This document shows, piece after piece, positions 22,849 through 30,302 of a stretch of DNA of 64,000 nt. The notes below the pieces were generated by a model. It saw only the letters and a program-made list of their open reading frames with translations, ran no database searches and was not told where the DNA came from. Every line of letters begins with the position of its first letter. Positions within the stretch are counted from its first letter, which is position 1. Source of the DNA: JAOUEA01 sp963719165 (GTDB lineage Bacteria > Actinomycetota > UBA4738 > HRBIN12); contig CAVRAV010000001.1 of the NCBI GenBank assembly GCA_963719165.1, positions 1,612,001 to 1,676,000 of the forward strand. Reading direction: 5' to 3'. The translations under genes were made by a program, and so were the position numbers.

Positions 22849-24117
22849 ATGTCGACGTCACTGGCATCGTTCGTCCAGGATCTGCTCGGCGACGTGCCCA
22901 TCGCGGTCGAAACCTACGAGGGGGATCGGATCGGTCCCGCCGACGCGCGCGCGACGCTGGTGTTCCGCTCCCCCGACGCGCTGCGTCGCATCCTCACAGC
23001 CCCCGGCGAGCTCGGCCTGGGCCGCGCCTACGTGGCGGGTGACCTCGACATCGAGGGCGACATGTTCGACGCGCTGTCGGCGCTCCGGTCACGTTTCAAC
23101 AAGGCAAGCATCCCTCCGCGCGACATCGCCCGCCTGGTCCAGATCGCCGGACTGGACGCGCTCAAGCCGCTCGCGCCCCCTCCGGAGGAGGCTCGCCTGC
23201 ACGGGGTGCGGCATTCGCGCGATCGCGACGCCGCCGCCATCGCTCACCACTACGACGTCTCGAACGCCTTCTACCGCATCGTCCTTGGTCCCTCCATGAC
23301 GTACTCGTGCGCGGTCTGGTCCACACCCGAGGACACGCTCGAGGACTCACAGGCCGCGAAGTACGAGCTGATCTGCCGCAAGCTCGGCCTGCGCGAGGGG
23401 ATGCGCCTGCTCGACATCGGGTGCGGCTGGGGCGGCATGGTCATGCACGCCGCTCGCCACCACGGCGTAGAGGCCGTCGGGGTGACGCTCTCGCGGGAGC
23501 AGGCCGACTGGGGACGCAAGGCGGTCGCCGAGGCCGGGCTCGCCGATCGTGTCCGGATCCGCGAGCAGGACTATCGCGACGTGCGCGACGGCCCCTTCGA
23601 CGCGATCAGCTCGATCGGCATGTTCGAACACGTCGGGATGCGCCATCTCGACCTGTACTTCCGGGGGATCGCGCGGCTCCTACGACCCCAGGGCCGTCTG
23701 CTGAACCACGGGATCAGCCGCCCGGCCGGCCGGAGAGCGCGGGGGGGACGCCGTCCGCCCGTGACGCCCTCGCGCCTGCACCGCAGGGGCTTCGTGGACC
23801 GTTACGTGTTCCCCGACGGGGAGCTCCACGAGGTCGGGTCGGTGGTTTCCGCGATCGGGGCGGCCGGCCTCGAGGTGCGTCACGTGGAGGGTCTGCGCGA
23901 ACACTACGGGCTCACGCTGCGGTCGTGGGTCGGGAACCTCGAGGCCAACTGGGACGCGGCGGTCGCCGAGGTGGGCGCGCCGCGCGCGCGGATCTGGCGG
24001 CTCTACATGGCCGCCTCCGCCCTCGGGTTCGAGACCGGAGGGACCCAGATCCATCAGGTGCTCGCGGTGAGGAGCCCGGCAGGACGCAGCGCCATGCCGC
24101 TGCGCCCCGACTGGTGA
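22849..24117 (+). CDS. Cyclopropane-fatty-acyl-phospholipid synthase family methyltransferase
   Basis: 422 residues. N-terminal RLTVA-type domain, then HYDVSNAFYRIVLGPSMTYSCAVW, the SAM-binding LLDIGCGWGGMVMHAARHHG, SSIGMFEHVGMRHLDLY and FVDRYVFPDGELHEVGSVV. It methylenates unsaturated acyl chains of membrane phospholipids using S-adenosylmethionine. GGAGG lies six bases before ATG 22849. Between HGISRP and RRGFVDRY there are about 20 Arg/Pro-rich residues, longer than usual, and the DNA there has a seven-G run; a pair of compensating indels could explain it. Otherwise the gene looks intact. Confidence 0.9.
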   Translation: MSTSLASFVQDLLGDVPIAVETYEGDRIGPADARATLVFRSPDALRRILTAPGELGLGRAYVAGDLDIEGDMFDALSALRSRFNKASIPPRDIARLVQIAGLDALKPLAPPPEEARLHGVRHSRDRDAAAIAHHYDVSNAFYRIVLGPSMTYSCAVWSTPEDTLEDSQAAKYELICRKLGLREGMRLLDIGCGWGGMVMHAARHHGVEAVGVTLSREQADWGRKAVAEAGLADRVRIREQDYRDVRDGPFDAISSIGMFEHVGMRHLDLYFRGIARLLRPQGRLLNHGISRPAGRRARGGRRPPVTPSRLHRRGFVDRYVFPDGELHEVGSVVSAIGAAGLEVRHVEGLREHYGLTLRSWVGNLEANWDAAVAEVGAPRARIWRLYMAASALGFETGGTQIHQVLAVRSPAGRSAMPLRPDW

Positions 24118-24207
24118 GGCCGCGGATGGTGTCGCGGACGCCACACGGCGGGCGGCCTTAGCCCTCCCTCATAGGATGCGAGGACCGTAGGAGGTGCAGG
24201 TCGGTCG

Positions 24208-24804
24208 ATGGGCGAGCGGGAGGATGAGCGTCTGCTCGGCGTGGACGACTCGGTCCTGTGCGCCGTCGACGTGCAGCCGGGGTTCGTCGCGAAGCTCGGC
24301 GAAGACGAGGGTCGTGCGCCGTTCGTCCAGCGGGTGGCCTGGGTGGCGGCACTCGCCACCGTGCTCGGGGTCCCCGCGGTGGTCACCGAAGAAGAGCCGG
24401 ACCGAAACGGTGCGACGCTCCCCGAGGTGGTCGAGCAGCTGCCGAAGGAGACCCGCCGGTACACGAAGCCCACGTTCGGCCTCGCCGACGTGCCCGAGAT
24501 CCTGGCTGCGATCGAGGCCACGGGCCGGCGCACGGCGGTGCTCGTCGGGATGGAGACCGACGTGTGCGTGGCCCAGTCGGCCTTGGGGCTCCTCGACCGC
24601 GGATTCCGGGTCGTGGTCGTGCGTGACGCGGTGCTGGCTCCCGGCGACGCTCACGACGACGGGATCGAGCGGATGCGCGCCGCGGGCGCGACGTTGATCG
24701 GAGCGAAAGGCCTGTGCTACGAATGGGTCCGCACGGTCGAGGCGGCGTGGAACCTCGAGGACCTCATGGCGTCGGTGCCCTTGCCAGATGGGCTCACCCT
24801 TTAG
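24208..24804 (+). CDS. Isochorismatase-family cysteine hydrolase
   Basis: 198 residues. Catalytic Asp in LCAVDVQPGF (about 21), Lys in RRYTKPTFG (about 87) and Cys in GMETDVCVAQSA (about 120) give the full triad. The family includes nicotinamidases and isochorismatase-like hydrolases; the substrate is not predictable. TAGGAT at 24172 and taggaggt at about 24188 are a plausible promoter and ribosome binding site, though the latter is far from the ATG. Confidence 0.88.
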   Translation: MGEREDERLLGVDDSVLCAVDVQPGFVAKLGEDEGRAPFVQRVAWVAALATVLGVPAVVTEEEPDRNGATLPEVVEQLPKETRRYTKPTFGLADVPEILAAIEATGRRTAVLVGMETDVCVAQSALGLLDRGFRVVVVRDAVLAPGDAHDDGIERMRAAGATLIGAKGLCYEWVRTVEAAWNLEDLMASVPLPDGLTL

Positions 24805-24810
24805 GCGGCA

Positions 24811-24816
24811 TAGACT
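24811..24816 (+). promoter_or_regulatory. -10 element TAGACT of a leaderless transcript
   Basis: TAGACT is six bases before GTG 24823, with no ribosome binding site. Confidence 0.55.
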
Positions 24817-24822
24817 TCCCTG

Positions 24823-25191
24823 GTGGGTCAGGGCCAGGCCGAGTCGCTCCTCGCGCAGACGCGACTGTTCGCCGGTCTCGACGCATCCGCGCTCGCGACC
24901 CTCGCCGCTGAAGGCCACGAACGCTCGTACAAGCGCCACGCGCCGGTCTTCCACGAGGGCGAGCCCGGGGACGCCTTCTTCGTGATCATGAGCGGTGCCG
25001 TGAAGGTGTACGTCACCTCGGCACAGGGGGCTGAGATGGTGCTCACGACGGTGCGCTCGCCGGGGACGCTCGGCGGGCCGGCATCTGCCGGCCCTTTCTT
25101 CATGGACGCGTCGGGGCGCCCCGATCTTCCCCCCACCCCTCGATCTGCTCAGACCCCCTACCATGGACGCAACCGAAAGGGAGGGCCATGA
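24823..25191 (+). CDS. Truncated cyclic-nucleotide-binding (Crp/Fnr-type) protein
   Basis: The first 85 residues are a normal cNMP domain start: LLAQTRLFAGLDASALATLA, VFHEGEPGDAFFVIMSG, VKVYVTS and TTVRSPGTLGG. Where the phosphate-binding cassette and then the C-helix and HTH should follow, the frame runs through a strong intrinsic terminator (25075-25100). It then encodes Pro-rich text and stops at 25191, overlapping the next ATG. The protein would lack nucleotide-binding and DNA-binding parts. It looks like a gene cut off by deletion, though its leaderless promoter is intact. Confidence 0.7.
   Translation: MGQGQAESLLAQTRLFAGLDASALATLAAEGHERSYKRHAPVFHEGEPGDAFFVIMSGAVKVYVTSAQGAEMVLTTVRSPGTLGGPASAGPFFMDASGRPDLPPTPRSAQTPYHGRNRKGGP
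25075..25100 (+). terminator. Intrinsic terminator inside the truncated cNMP frame
   Basis: gggccggc, loop atct, gccggccc (eight perfect pairs), followed directly by TTTCTT. This is the clearest T-tailed terminator in the window. Confidence 0.8.
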
Positions 25192-25595
25192 CGAGAGCTG
25201 ACGACGTCGATCCGAACGCCGACGTGGACCCCGAGGACGACGCCGGTGAGGATCTCGAGGCGATGATCGAGCAGGCCGACCATGCGTTCGGCGCGGAGTC
25301 GTTCGGAACCACCGCGGAGGAAGAGCTGCGGGGCGAGTCCTTGGACCAGCGGCTCTCCGAGGAACGGCCGGAGCGACCCAGGAACGACACCGAGCTCGCG
25401 ATCGAAGATGCCGACGCCCCGGACGACGAGGCCCAGTTGGTGGCGGAGGCCACCACCGAGCGCGAGGCCTATGTCGCGCCCGAGGAAGCAGCCTTGACGG
25501 TGCGTGACACGGCGCCCGGCGCCGTCGACCACGAAGGGGACGAGTACGTCGAGCTGTTCGACGAAACCCTCGGGACTTCCGGGGATAGCGCGTGA
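25188..25595 (+). CDS. Small acidic DUF5709-like protein
   Basis: 135 residues, about a third Asp/Glu, with no membrane segment. The GESLDQRLSEERPE motif in the middle and the ELAIEDADAPDDEAQ repeats resemble DUF5709, a family of short acidic proteins of unknown function in actinobacteria. ATG 25188 has a gaaagggagg site. TACCAT at 25160-25165 is a possible -10 element, so it need not depend on the truncated gene before it. Confidence 0.65.
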   Translation: MTRADDVDPNADVDPEDDAGEDLEAMIEQADHAFGAESFGTTAEEELRGESLDQRLSEERPERPRNDTELAIEDADAPDDEAQLVAEATTEREAYVAPEEAALTVRDTAPGAVDHEGDEYVELFDETLGTSGDSA

Positions 25596-25603
25596 GCCAA
25601 GAC

Positions 25604-25634
25604 AGAAGCCCGGCCCCTCACGGACCGGGCTTCT
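25604..25634. terminator. Terminator hairpin between convergent genes
   Basis: agaagcccgg pairs with ccgggcttct over ten bases. The flanks gccaa and ttggc extend the stem with a short bulge. It lies between the acidic protein and the convergent beta-propeller gene and probably ends both transcripts. Confidence 0.75.
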
Positions 25635-25650
25635 TGGCGAGACGGTTCGA

Positions 25651-26685
25651 TCAGCTGCCGCCCGGTCCGACGATCAGGGTGTGGTCGTCGAACCACTCGG
25701 CGGTTCGACCGGCGGCGACCCTCGCGGTCGAGCCGGTGTCGACGGTCGTCACGTATATCGATCCGCCCTTGCGGTAGGAGATCCGCGTCCCATCCGGAGA
25801 CCACCTCAGCCAGCCGAGACGCCCGCGAGGACCCACGGCCCGAGGGGCTCCCCCGTGGAGGCCCGCGATCCATAGCTTTCCGCCGGCGAGATCCTTCCCG
25901 CTGACCGGAGCGAGGTACGCGAGCGAGCGGCCGTCCGGCGCGTACCCGCCCCATGCAGCGTCGCGTTGGACGATCGTCGGTGTCCCGCCCGCGACCGGGA
26001 CGGACCAGAGGTCAAAGCTCGAATCGTGGGGGTCGCCTCGCGGGAGCTGGAAGAGGACCGACCGACCATCCGGCGCGAAGCTCGGGAACATGTACCACCA
26101 GTCCCACTGCTGCGTCTGATCGAAGTTCGTCAGTCGCGTCCGCCGGCCTGTCGCCACATCCTGGACGAACAGGTTGCCGAGTTCCTGTGTCGAGGCGTGC
26201 CGTTGCTGATACAAGACCTGCGATCCGTCCGGGGACCACTGTGCACCGAAGCCACCCCATCCGGTGGCTGAGATCTGGCGGTCCTGGGTCCCGTCGACGT
26301 TCGCCACGTAAAGGGGATCCATCCCGCTGCAACACGCGTTGTAGGCGAGCCTCGTGTGGTCGGGGGAGACCGCATAGTAGGTCCCCGACGCTGCGATGCT
26401 CTTGGGAAGCGGCGTCGACTGGCCGGTGGTGAGGTCCACTATCGCCGACCCCATCCCGGGCTGGATGGATGTCGGCGGGCGATCGGCCGGCACCCCTTCC
26501 GTGCTGCCCCGCGTGAGCGCATAGGCGGCGACGGAACCCGCGACGAGTACCGTCACCGCCGCGAAGGCACCGATGCGGCGATTCCTAGCCGATCGTCGCT
26601 GCCTCCCGACCTGTCGTTCGAGGGCCCCGGGCTCCTGATCAACCTTCTGCGTTGCCATGCGAAATACCTCCTGCAGCTCAGGCAT
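25651..26685 (-). CDS. Membrane-anchored beta-propeller (PD40/TolB-like), likely anti-sigma partner
   Basis: 344 residues. A short N-terminal cytoplasmic part (MPELQEVFRMATQKV and about 20 basic residues) precedes one membrane helix (about 39-58). An extracellular beta-propeller follows with PD40 repeats (YAVSPDHTRLAY, AQWSPDGSQVLYQ, PSFAPDGRSVLFQ, WGGYAPDGRSLAY, LRWSPDGTRISY). It overlaps the ECF sigma gene by eight bases. In such pairs the membrane protein usually holds the sigma factor inactive until an outside signal is sensed. The N-terminal part lacks a canonical zinc anti-sigma motif, so the anti-sigma role is inference from context. Confidence 0.78.
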   Translation of the reverse strand: MPELQEVFRMATQKVDQEPGALERQVGRQRRSARNRRIGAFAAVTVLVAGSVAAYALTRGSTEGVPADRPPTSIQPGMGSAIVDLTTGQSTPLPKSIAASGTYYAVSPDHTRLAYNACCSGMDPLYVANVDGTQDRQISATGWGGFGAQWSPDGSQVLYQQRHASTQELGNLFVQDVATGRRTRLTNFDQTQQWDWWYMFPSFAPDGRSVLFQLPRGDPHDSSFDLWSVPVAGGTPTIVQRDAAWGGYAPDGRSLAYLAPVSGKDLAGGKLWIAGLHGGAPRAVGPRGRLGWLRWSPDGTRISYRKGGSIYVTTVDTGSTARVAAGRTAEWFDDHTLIVGPGGS

Positions 26686-27199
26686 CCCGCGCTCCTTCCG
26701 CTCTTAGGGTCCGGCGACCTTGCGTGGCGAGTGACCGAACCGTGGACGGTCGGACGCGCAGGATGCGCGCCGCCTGCTCGGAGGGGTATCCGAGCAGGTC
26801 CACGAGCAGGAGCGCCGCCCGCTGCCTCGGCGTGAGCCCGAGGAGGAGTTGTCGAACATCGGCTCGCATCTCCGCCTCCCGGTACGCGTCGGGGGGCTCC
26901 GCGATAGGGATCAGCTTCCGGATAGCCATGGAAGCTCTGCGCCGCCGTAGTCGGAAAGCGTTCAGCGCGACACGGAAGAGGTAGGCCGTCGGATCGTCGA
27001 TCCGATCGACTTGGTCCCACCGCTCCCAGAGCCTCAGGAACGCGTCCTGCGTGAGCTCTTCCGCATCGTGTCTATTCCCGGTCACGAAGTAGAGGGCTTT
27101 GAACAGCCGTTCGCGTTCCTCCTCGTAGAAGACCTCGAAGCGGGCCCCTGCTTCGAGTCCTCCCGAGGCGAACCTCACGACTTCTTCTCCTGCTCGCAT
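26678..27199 (-). CDS. ECF-type RNA polymerase sigma factor
   Basis: 173 residues. Region 2 reads ALYFVTGNRHDAEELTQDAFLRLWERW and region 4 reads LTPRQRAALLLVDLLGYPSEQAARILRVRPSTVRS. The length and the lack of a C-terminal domain fit standard ECF factors. The coding end overlaps the start of the membrane beta-propeller gene, so the two are translated together. The ATG start is preceded by a long gap of about 180 bases, where an autoregulated promoter would be expected; I could not recognise its motif. Confidence 0.85.
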   Translation of the reverse strand: MRAGEEVVRFASGGLEAGARFEVFYEEERERLFKALYFVTGNRHDAEELTQDAFLRLWERWDQVDRIDDPTAYLFRVALNAFRLRRRRASMAIRKLIPIAEPPDAYREAEMRADVRQLLLGLTPRQRAALLLVDLLGYPSEQAARILRVRPSTVRSLATQGRRTLRAEGARDA

Positions 27200-27380
27200 A
27201 CGTCATAGATGCGTGAGGACCATGTTCTGCTGAAATCGGGTGAGGAGAAACTCCGTCAAGGATTGAACGCGGTTGAGGAAGAGCTCTTGGCTGTCCGCCG
27301 GCCATGAGACCGCGTTCACATCTCGGCCTCGCCTCGCCGAGCCGCAGCCCTCGTCTCGGGCGATGGCCGATCATGGGTCC

Positions 27381-27920
27381 TCAGAACCAGCCGGAGTCGG
27401 GAGCGCGATCGACAGCAGGGCCGAACGGCTTCCCTTGATGTCGAACGGTGATGACCCTCCACCTGACGGGCTTGGTATGGCGGATGCCCCGGAAGCTGCA
27501 CCATCCCGACCGAGGGGCGACATCCCAGGCGAGCGGGGTCAGGTGGCTGCCGCTCCCCGCGCCGGGACGGGTGCCGCGATCGCAGAACACACCAGAGCTG
27601 CCGGGGTCGTCCCACACGTAGAGGCGGTAATCCCAACGCCCCGCACCCACGGAATCGATGAACAGCACGAAGGTGCCGCCGTTGGCCAGTCGGAACCGTT
27701 GGAACGTGCTGAATCGCCACGTGTAGCGATGCAATCGCGCGTGGAATCGCAGGGAGACATGGGCAAGATCGAGCCTCGAACCGGTGTCCTTCGCGTCGCG
27801 GAAGGAACCGAGTTGCGCAGACGCCGCGGCGGGAGTTGCGAAGGCAACGGCCATCGTGAGGACGATCAGGATGCAGACCCTGGTCCGCCTCGCTGGAACG
27901 TCCATCCGCATGCGACACAC
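27381..27920 (-). CDS. Secreted protein of unknown function
   Basis: 179 residues. The signal peptide (VCILIVLTMAVAFATPAAASA) follows a charged start; the Met at residue 6 may be the true start. The mature part is beta-rich (LAHVSLRFHARLHRYTWRF, RWDYRLYVWDD) with two cysteines (GVFCDRG, GWCSFRG). No family recognised. It lies between the sigma-factor operon and another secreted-protein gene on the same strand, with gaps too long to call an operon. Confidence 0.6.
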   Translation of the reverse strand: MCRMRMDVPARRTRVCILIVLTMAVAFATPAAASAQLGSFRDAKDTGSRLDLAHVSLRFHARLHRYTWRFSTFQRFRLANGGTFVLFIDSVGAGRWDYRLYVWDDPGSSGVFCDRGTRPGAGSGSHLTPLAWDVAPRSGWCSFRGIRHTKPVRWRVITVRHQGKPFGPAVDRAPDSGWF

Positions 27921-28162
27921 CTCCGTCTCGTCCCATTCAAGACGATCGGTCCGGGAACGATGCGAGCGCGCGCTCTCGGAGGTGATCCGGTGGTGTGAGT
28001 GTATGCCGGTTCACGGTCCGGCGCTGTCGACGGAACCAGCTCGAACAGGCCTCCAGGTCATCCGGCTCCGACCGCCGGGGCCCGCCGCGCATCGGAACTC
28101 CGCTGTTTCCGCAGCTCTGCGTCCTCCGACGGTGGGAACGCTCGCCGACGGGTCGGCGGCGG

Positions 28163-28828
28163 CTACCCGACGTTCAAGATGAACTTGATCGTCGCCACCT
28201 GGTCGGTGTGAGTCGGGTCCGTGAAGACGTCGCCCAGCCAGATCGTGTGCCGGCCTGGCTCGAGGCCCCGCACCATCACGAACCAACCCTCGAGGAACAT
28301 CTGATACTCCCCCGCAGGGACGCCGAAGAGGTTGTCCGTGCCCAGGTCGAGCCGCACCCACGAGCCGGTCTTGAACCGGTTGATCTCGCGGATCCGCTTC
28401 CCGTCCACCTTGACCACCGCGTCGTGGGTCATCGCCATGAACGCATCGGCGATCGCTTTGGTGGCCCTCCGCGTGTCTGCGTCCAGACCTACCGTCGCGA
28501 ATTGACCACCGGGGGTGACGAGCAGGGGCCTGTGAGCCGGGACGTGGCAGTGCACGACGAGGCCTTCGGAGGTCGCGACCGGCATGAACAGGATCCCGCC
28601 ACGCGCCGTCACCGCATCGCAGGTGGGGTTCACGATGGGACTCTCGGCCACCGGTGGCTCGAACAGGTACCGGGCGAACCGCCGGGTCCAGGCCTCGTAG
28701 GACACGCCGAGGGGATGGGTGTTCGGTCCATAGACCACGCCGCCTGACCCTTCGGCGTTCGCGCCTGCAGGCAACGCCATGGCCATGACGACGAGCAGCC
28801 CCACCAGGACGAGCGATCGTTTCCTCAT
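28163..28828 (-). CDS. Secreted protein of a broadly distributed unknown family
   Basis: 221 residues. Signal peptide MRKRSLVLVGLLVVMAMALPAGANA. The GVSYEAWTRRF motif followed by NPTCDAVTARGGILFMPVATS and VHCHVPAHRPLLVTPGG is shared with many bacterial exported proteins in which the two cysteines probably pair. The C-terminal part (GLEPGRHTIWLGDVF) looks like a beta sandwich. Function is unknown. The start has no strong site. Confidence 0.65.
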   Translation of the reverse strand: MRKRSLVLVGLLVVMAMALPAGANAEGSGGVVYGPNTHPLGVSYEAWTRRFARYLFEPPVAESPIVNPTCDAVTARGGILFMPVATSEGLVVHCHVPAHRPLLVTPGGQFATVGLDADTRRATKAIADAFMAMTHDAVVKVDGKRIREINRFKTGSWVRLDLGTDNLFGVPAGEYQMFLEGWFVMVRGLEPGRHTIWLGDVFTDPTHTDQVATIKFILNVG

Positions 28829-29414
28829 CCGTGCCCTCCCTCTCCAGCCGTTCCCTGGACGGGAAACGGTTGGGTCATCTTCTTCCGCAAATCAGACTGG
28901 GGTCAATAGGCGTGGGCCATCTGGCGCAGATACCCCAGGGCCTTCTGACACCGTCGGAAATCGTTGACCTGTCCTACCAACACGAGCACACACGCCGCGC
29001 TTATCCACCTCGTTCGAACTGATCCGCTCGCATCAGCGCACGCAGTACTTCGCGGCGTGGGTCCATGTGCGAGAGAAGCTCGCGGAGCTCACGGTCGAGC
29101 AATCATCCGACTCCCCCGCGCACTCGCCTTGGCGACGTCCGTCACGGCTGAGAGTTCGCTGAGTATCCGCGCCACGCGCAAGCCGTCGGACGCCGCCGCT
29201 AGTACTACCCCTGGAACCACCGAGCAGACGAGGAGGTGGACACAGCGTCGGAACTGTGGATAGCAAGAGGGGGTGGTCGCATGGATCACCCGTCGACGCG
29301 GATTCGCCACACACAGGGAGGTGCGTTCATGGCGTGGGAGTCGTCCAGCAGCTGATCGTGTACGCGTCGCTCGCCGAGGGCGCGGCGGCGGGACCTACTA
29401 GGAAGGAGTTCGAG
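28829..29414. other. Gap of 586 bases with no gene I can support
   Basis: No recognisable protein similarity on either strand. The only signals near the right end are two short frames with ribosome binding sites: 29281-29355 (24 residues, agaggggg in front) and, inside it, an ATG at 29329 after gggagg. They could be leader peptides for the membrane protein downstream. Confidence 0.4.
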
Positions 29415-30068
29415 ATGTCTGCACAACCTCGATGGGATGACACGGCACCCGCTCAGCGCCCGGTCTCGGTGCCTACGAGCCGGGCGATGGGGGACACGGA
29501 TCGGAAGACTGCACGGATCGTGTCGGTGATCGCCCTGGCCAGCATCGCTGCCGGCGCGATCAACCTCGCCGTAGCGGCGACGATCGGCGGCGGCAACGCC
29601 CAGACCTATGCGTTCTTCGGAGCGGTGGGCGCGGCGCAGGTCGTCTGGGGCATCCTGGCACTGGTCTGGGTAGCCCCCTGGTGGCTCGTGCTCGGCGCGT
29701 TGGGTAACGCGGTCGTCGTGGCCACGTGGCTCGTCTCCAGGACGGTGGGGCTCCCGTTCGGTCAGTTCGCCCACGTCGTGCTGCCGGTCAGGTTCCCCGA
29801 CAGCGTGGCGACGATCCTCGAAGCGGTGACCGTCGTCGGTGCGGTTCTGCTGATGGTTCGGGGATCCGCTACGACGCGGGCCGCGGCACGTGTGCGGGGC
29901 TTCACGCTCGCGGCCGCGGTGTTGATCGGCGCGCTCGGCCTCGCCGGGGTCCTGTCGCAGGCCAACGCGTTCGCATCCGGCGGTGGAGGCGGCGGCCAGA
30001 ACGGCCCGACCGCGCCCTACGGTGGGAACGGTGGAGGGGGAGGTCCGGCCGGCGGCTACGGCTACTGA
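29415..30068 (+). CDS. Membrane protein of unknown function
   Basis: 217 residues. At least four membrane helices (about residues 32-53, 62-84, 86-107 and 127-144), plus a fifth near 157-178, then a Gly-rich C-terminal tail (GGGGGGQNG, YGGNGGGGG, GGYGY). ggaaggag lies six bases before ATG 29415. No family recognised. The Gly/Tyr tail resembles those of actinobacterial membrane proteins with disordered ends. Confidence 0.7.
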   Translation: MSAQPRWDDTAPAQRPVSVPTSRAMGDTDRKTARIVSVIALASIAAGAINLAVAATIGGGNAQTYAFFGAVGAAQVVWGILALVWVAPWWLVLGALGNAVVVATWLVSRTVGLPFGQFAHVVLPVRFPDSVATILEAVTVVGAVLLMVRGSATTRAAARVRGFTLAAAVLIGALGLAGVLSQANAFASGGGGGGQNGPTAPYGGNGGGGGPAGGYGY

Positions 30069-30302
30069 CGGGCCGCCGCTCGAACAGCACGACCCACGCG
30101 TGGCGCCCGGCCGTTCTCCGGCCGGTCGCCGCGCGGACGCCGCGACCCGAGGCCTCAAGTCGATCGGCTCCAGTTCCGGGATCCCAGCAGGCGATCCGCA
30201 AACCCGAGCCGGGCTCGACCGCTCCCCTCTTCGCGAGGGTGGACATCGTGGTTGAGACGCCTGACAGGGAAGAACCTGAACTACGGCTCTTCGGCCCGGC
30301 CC

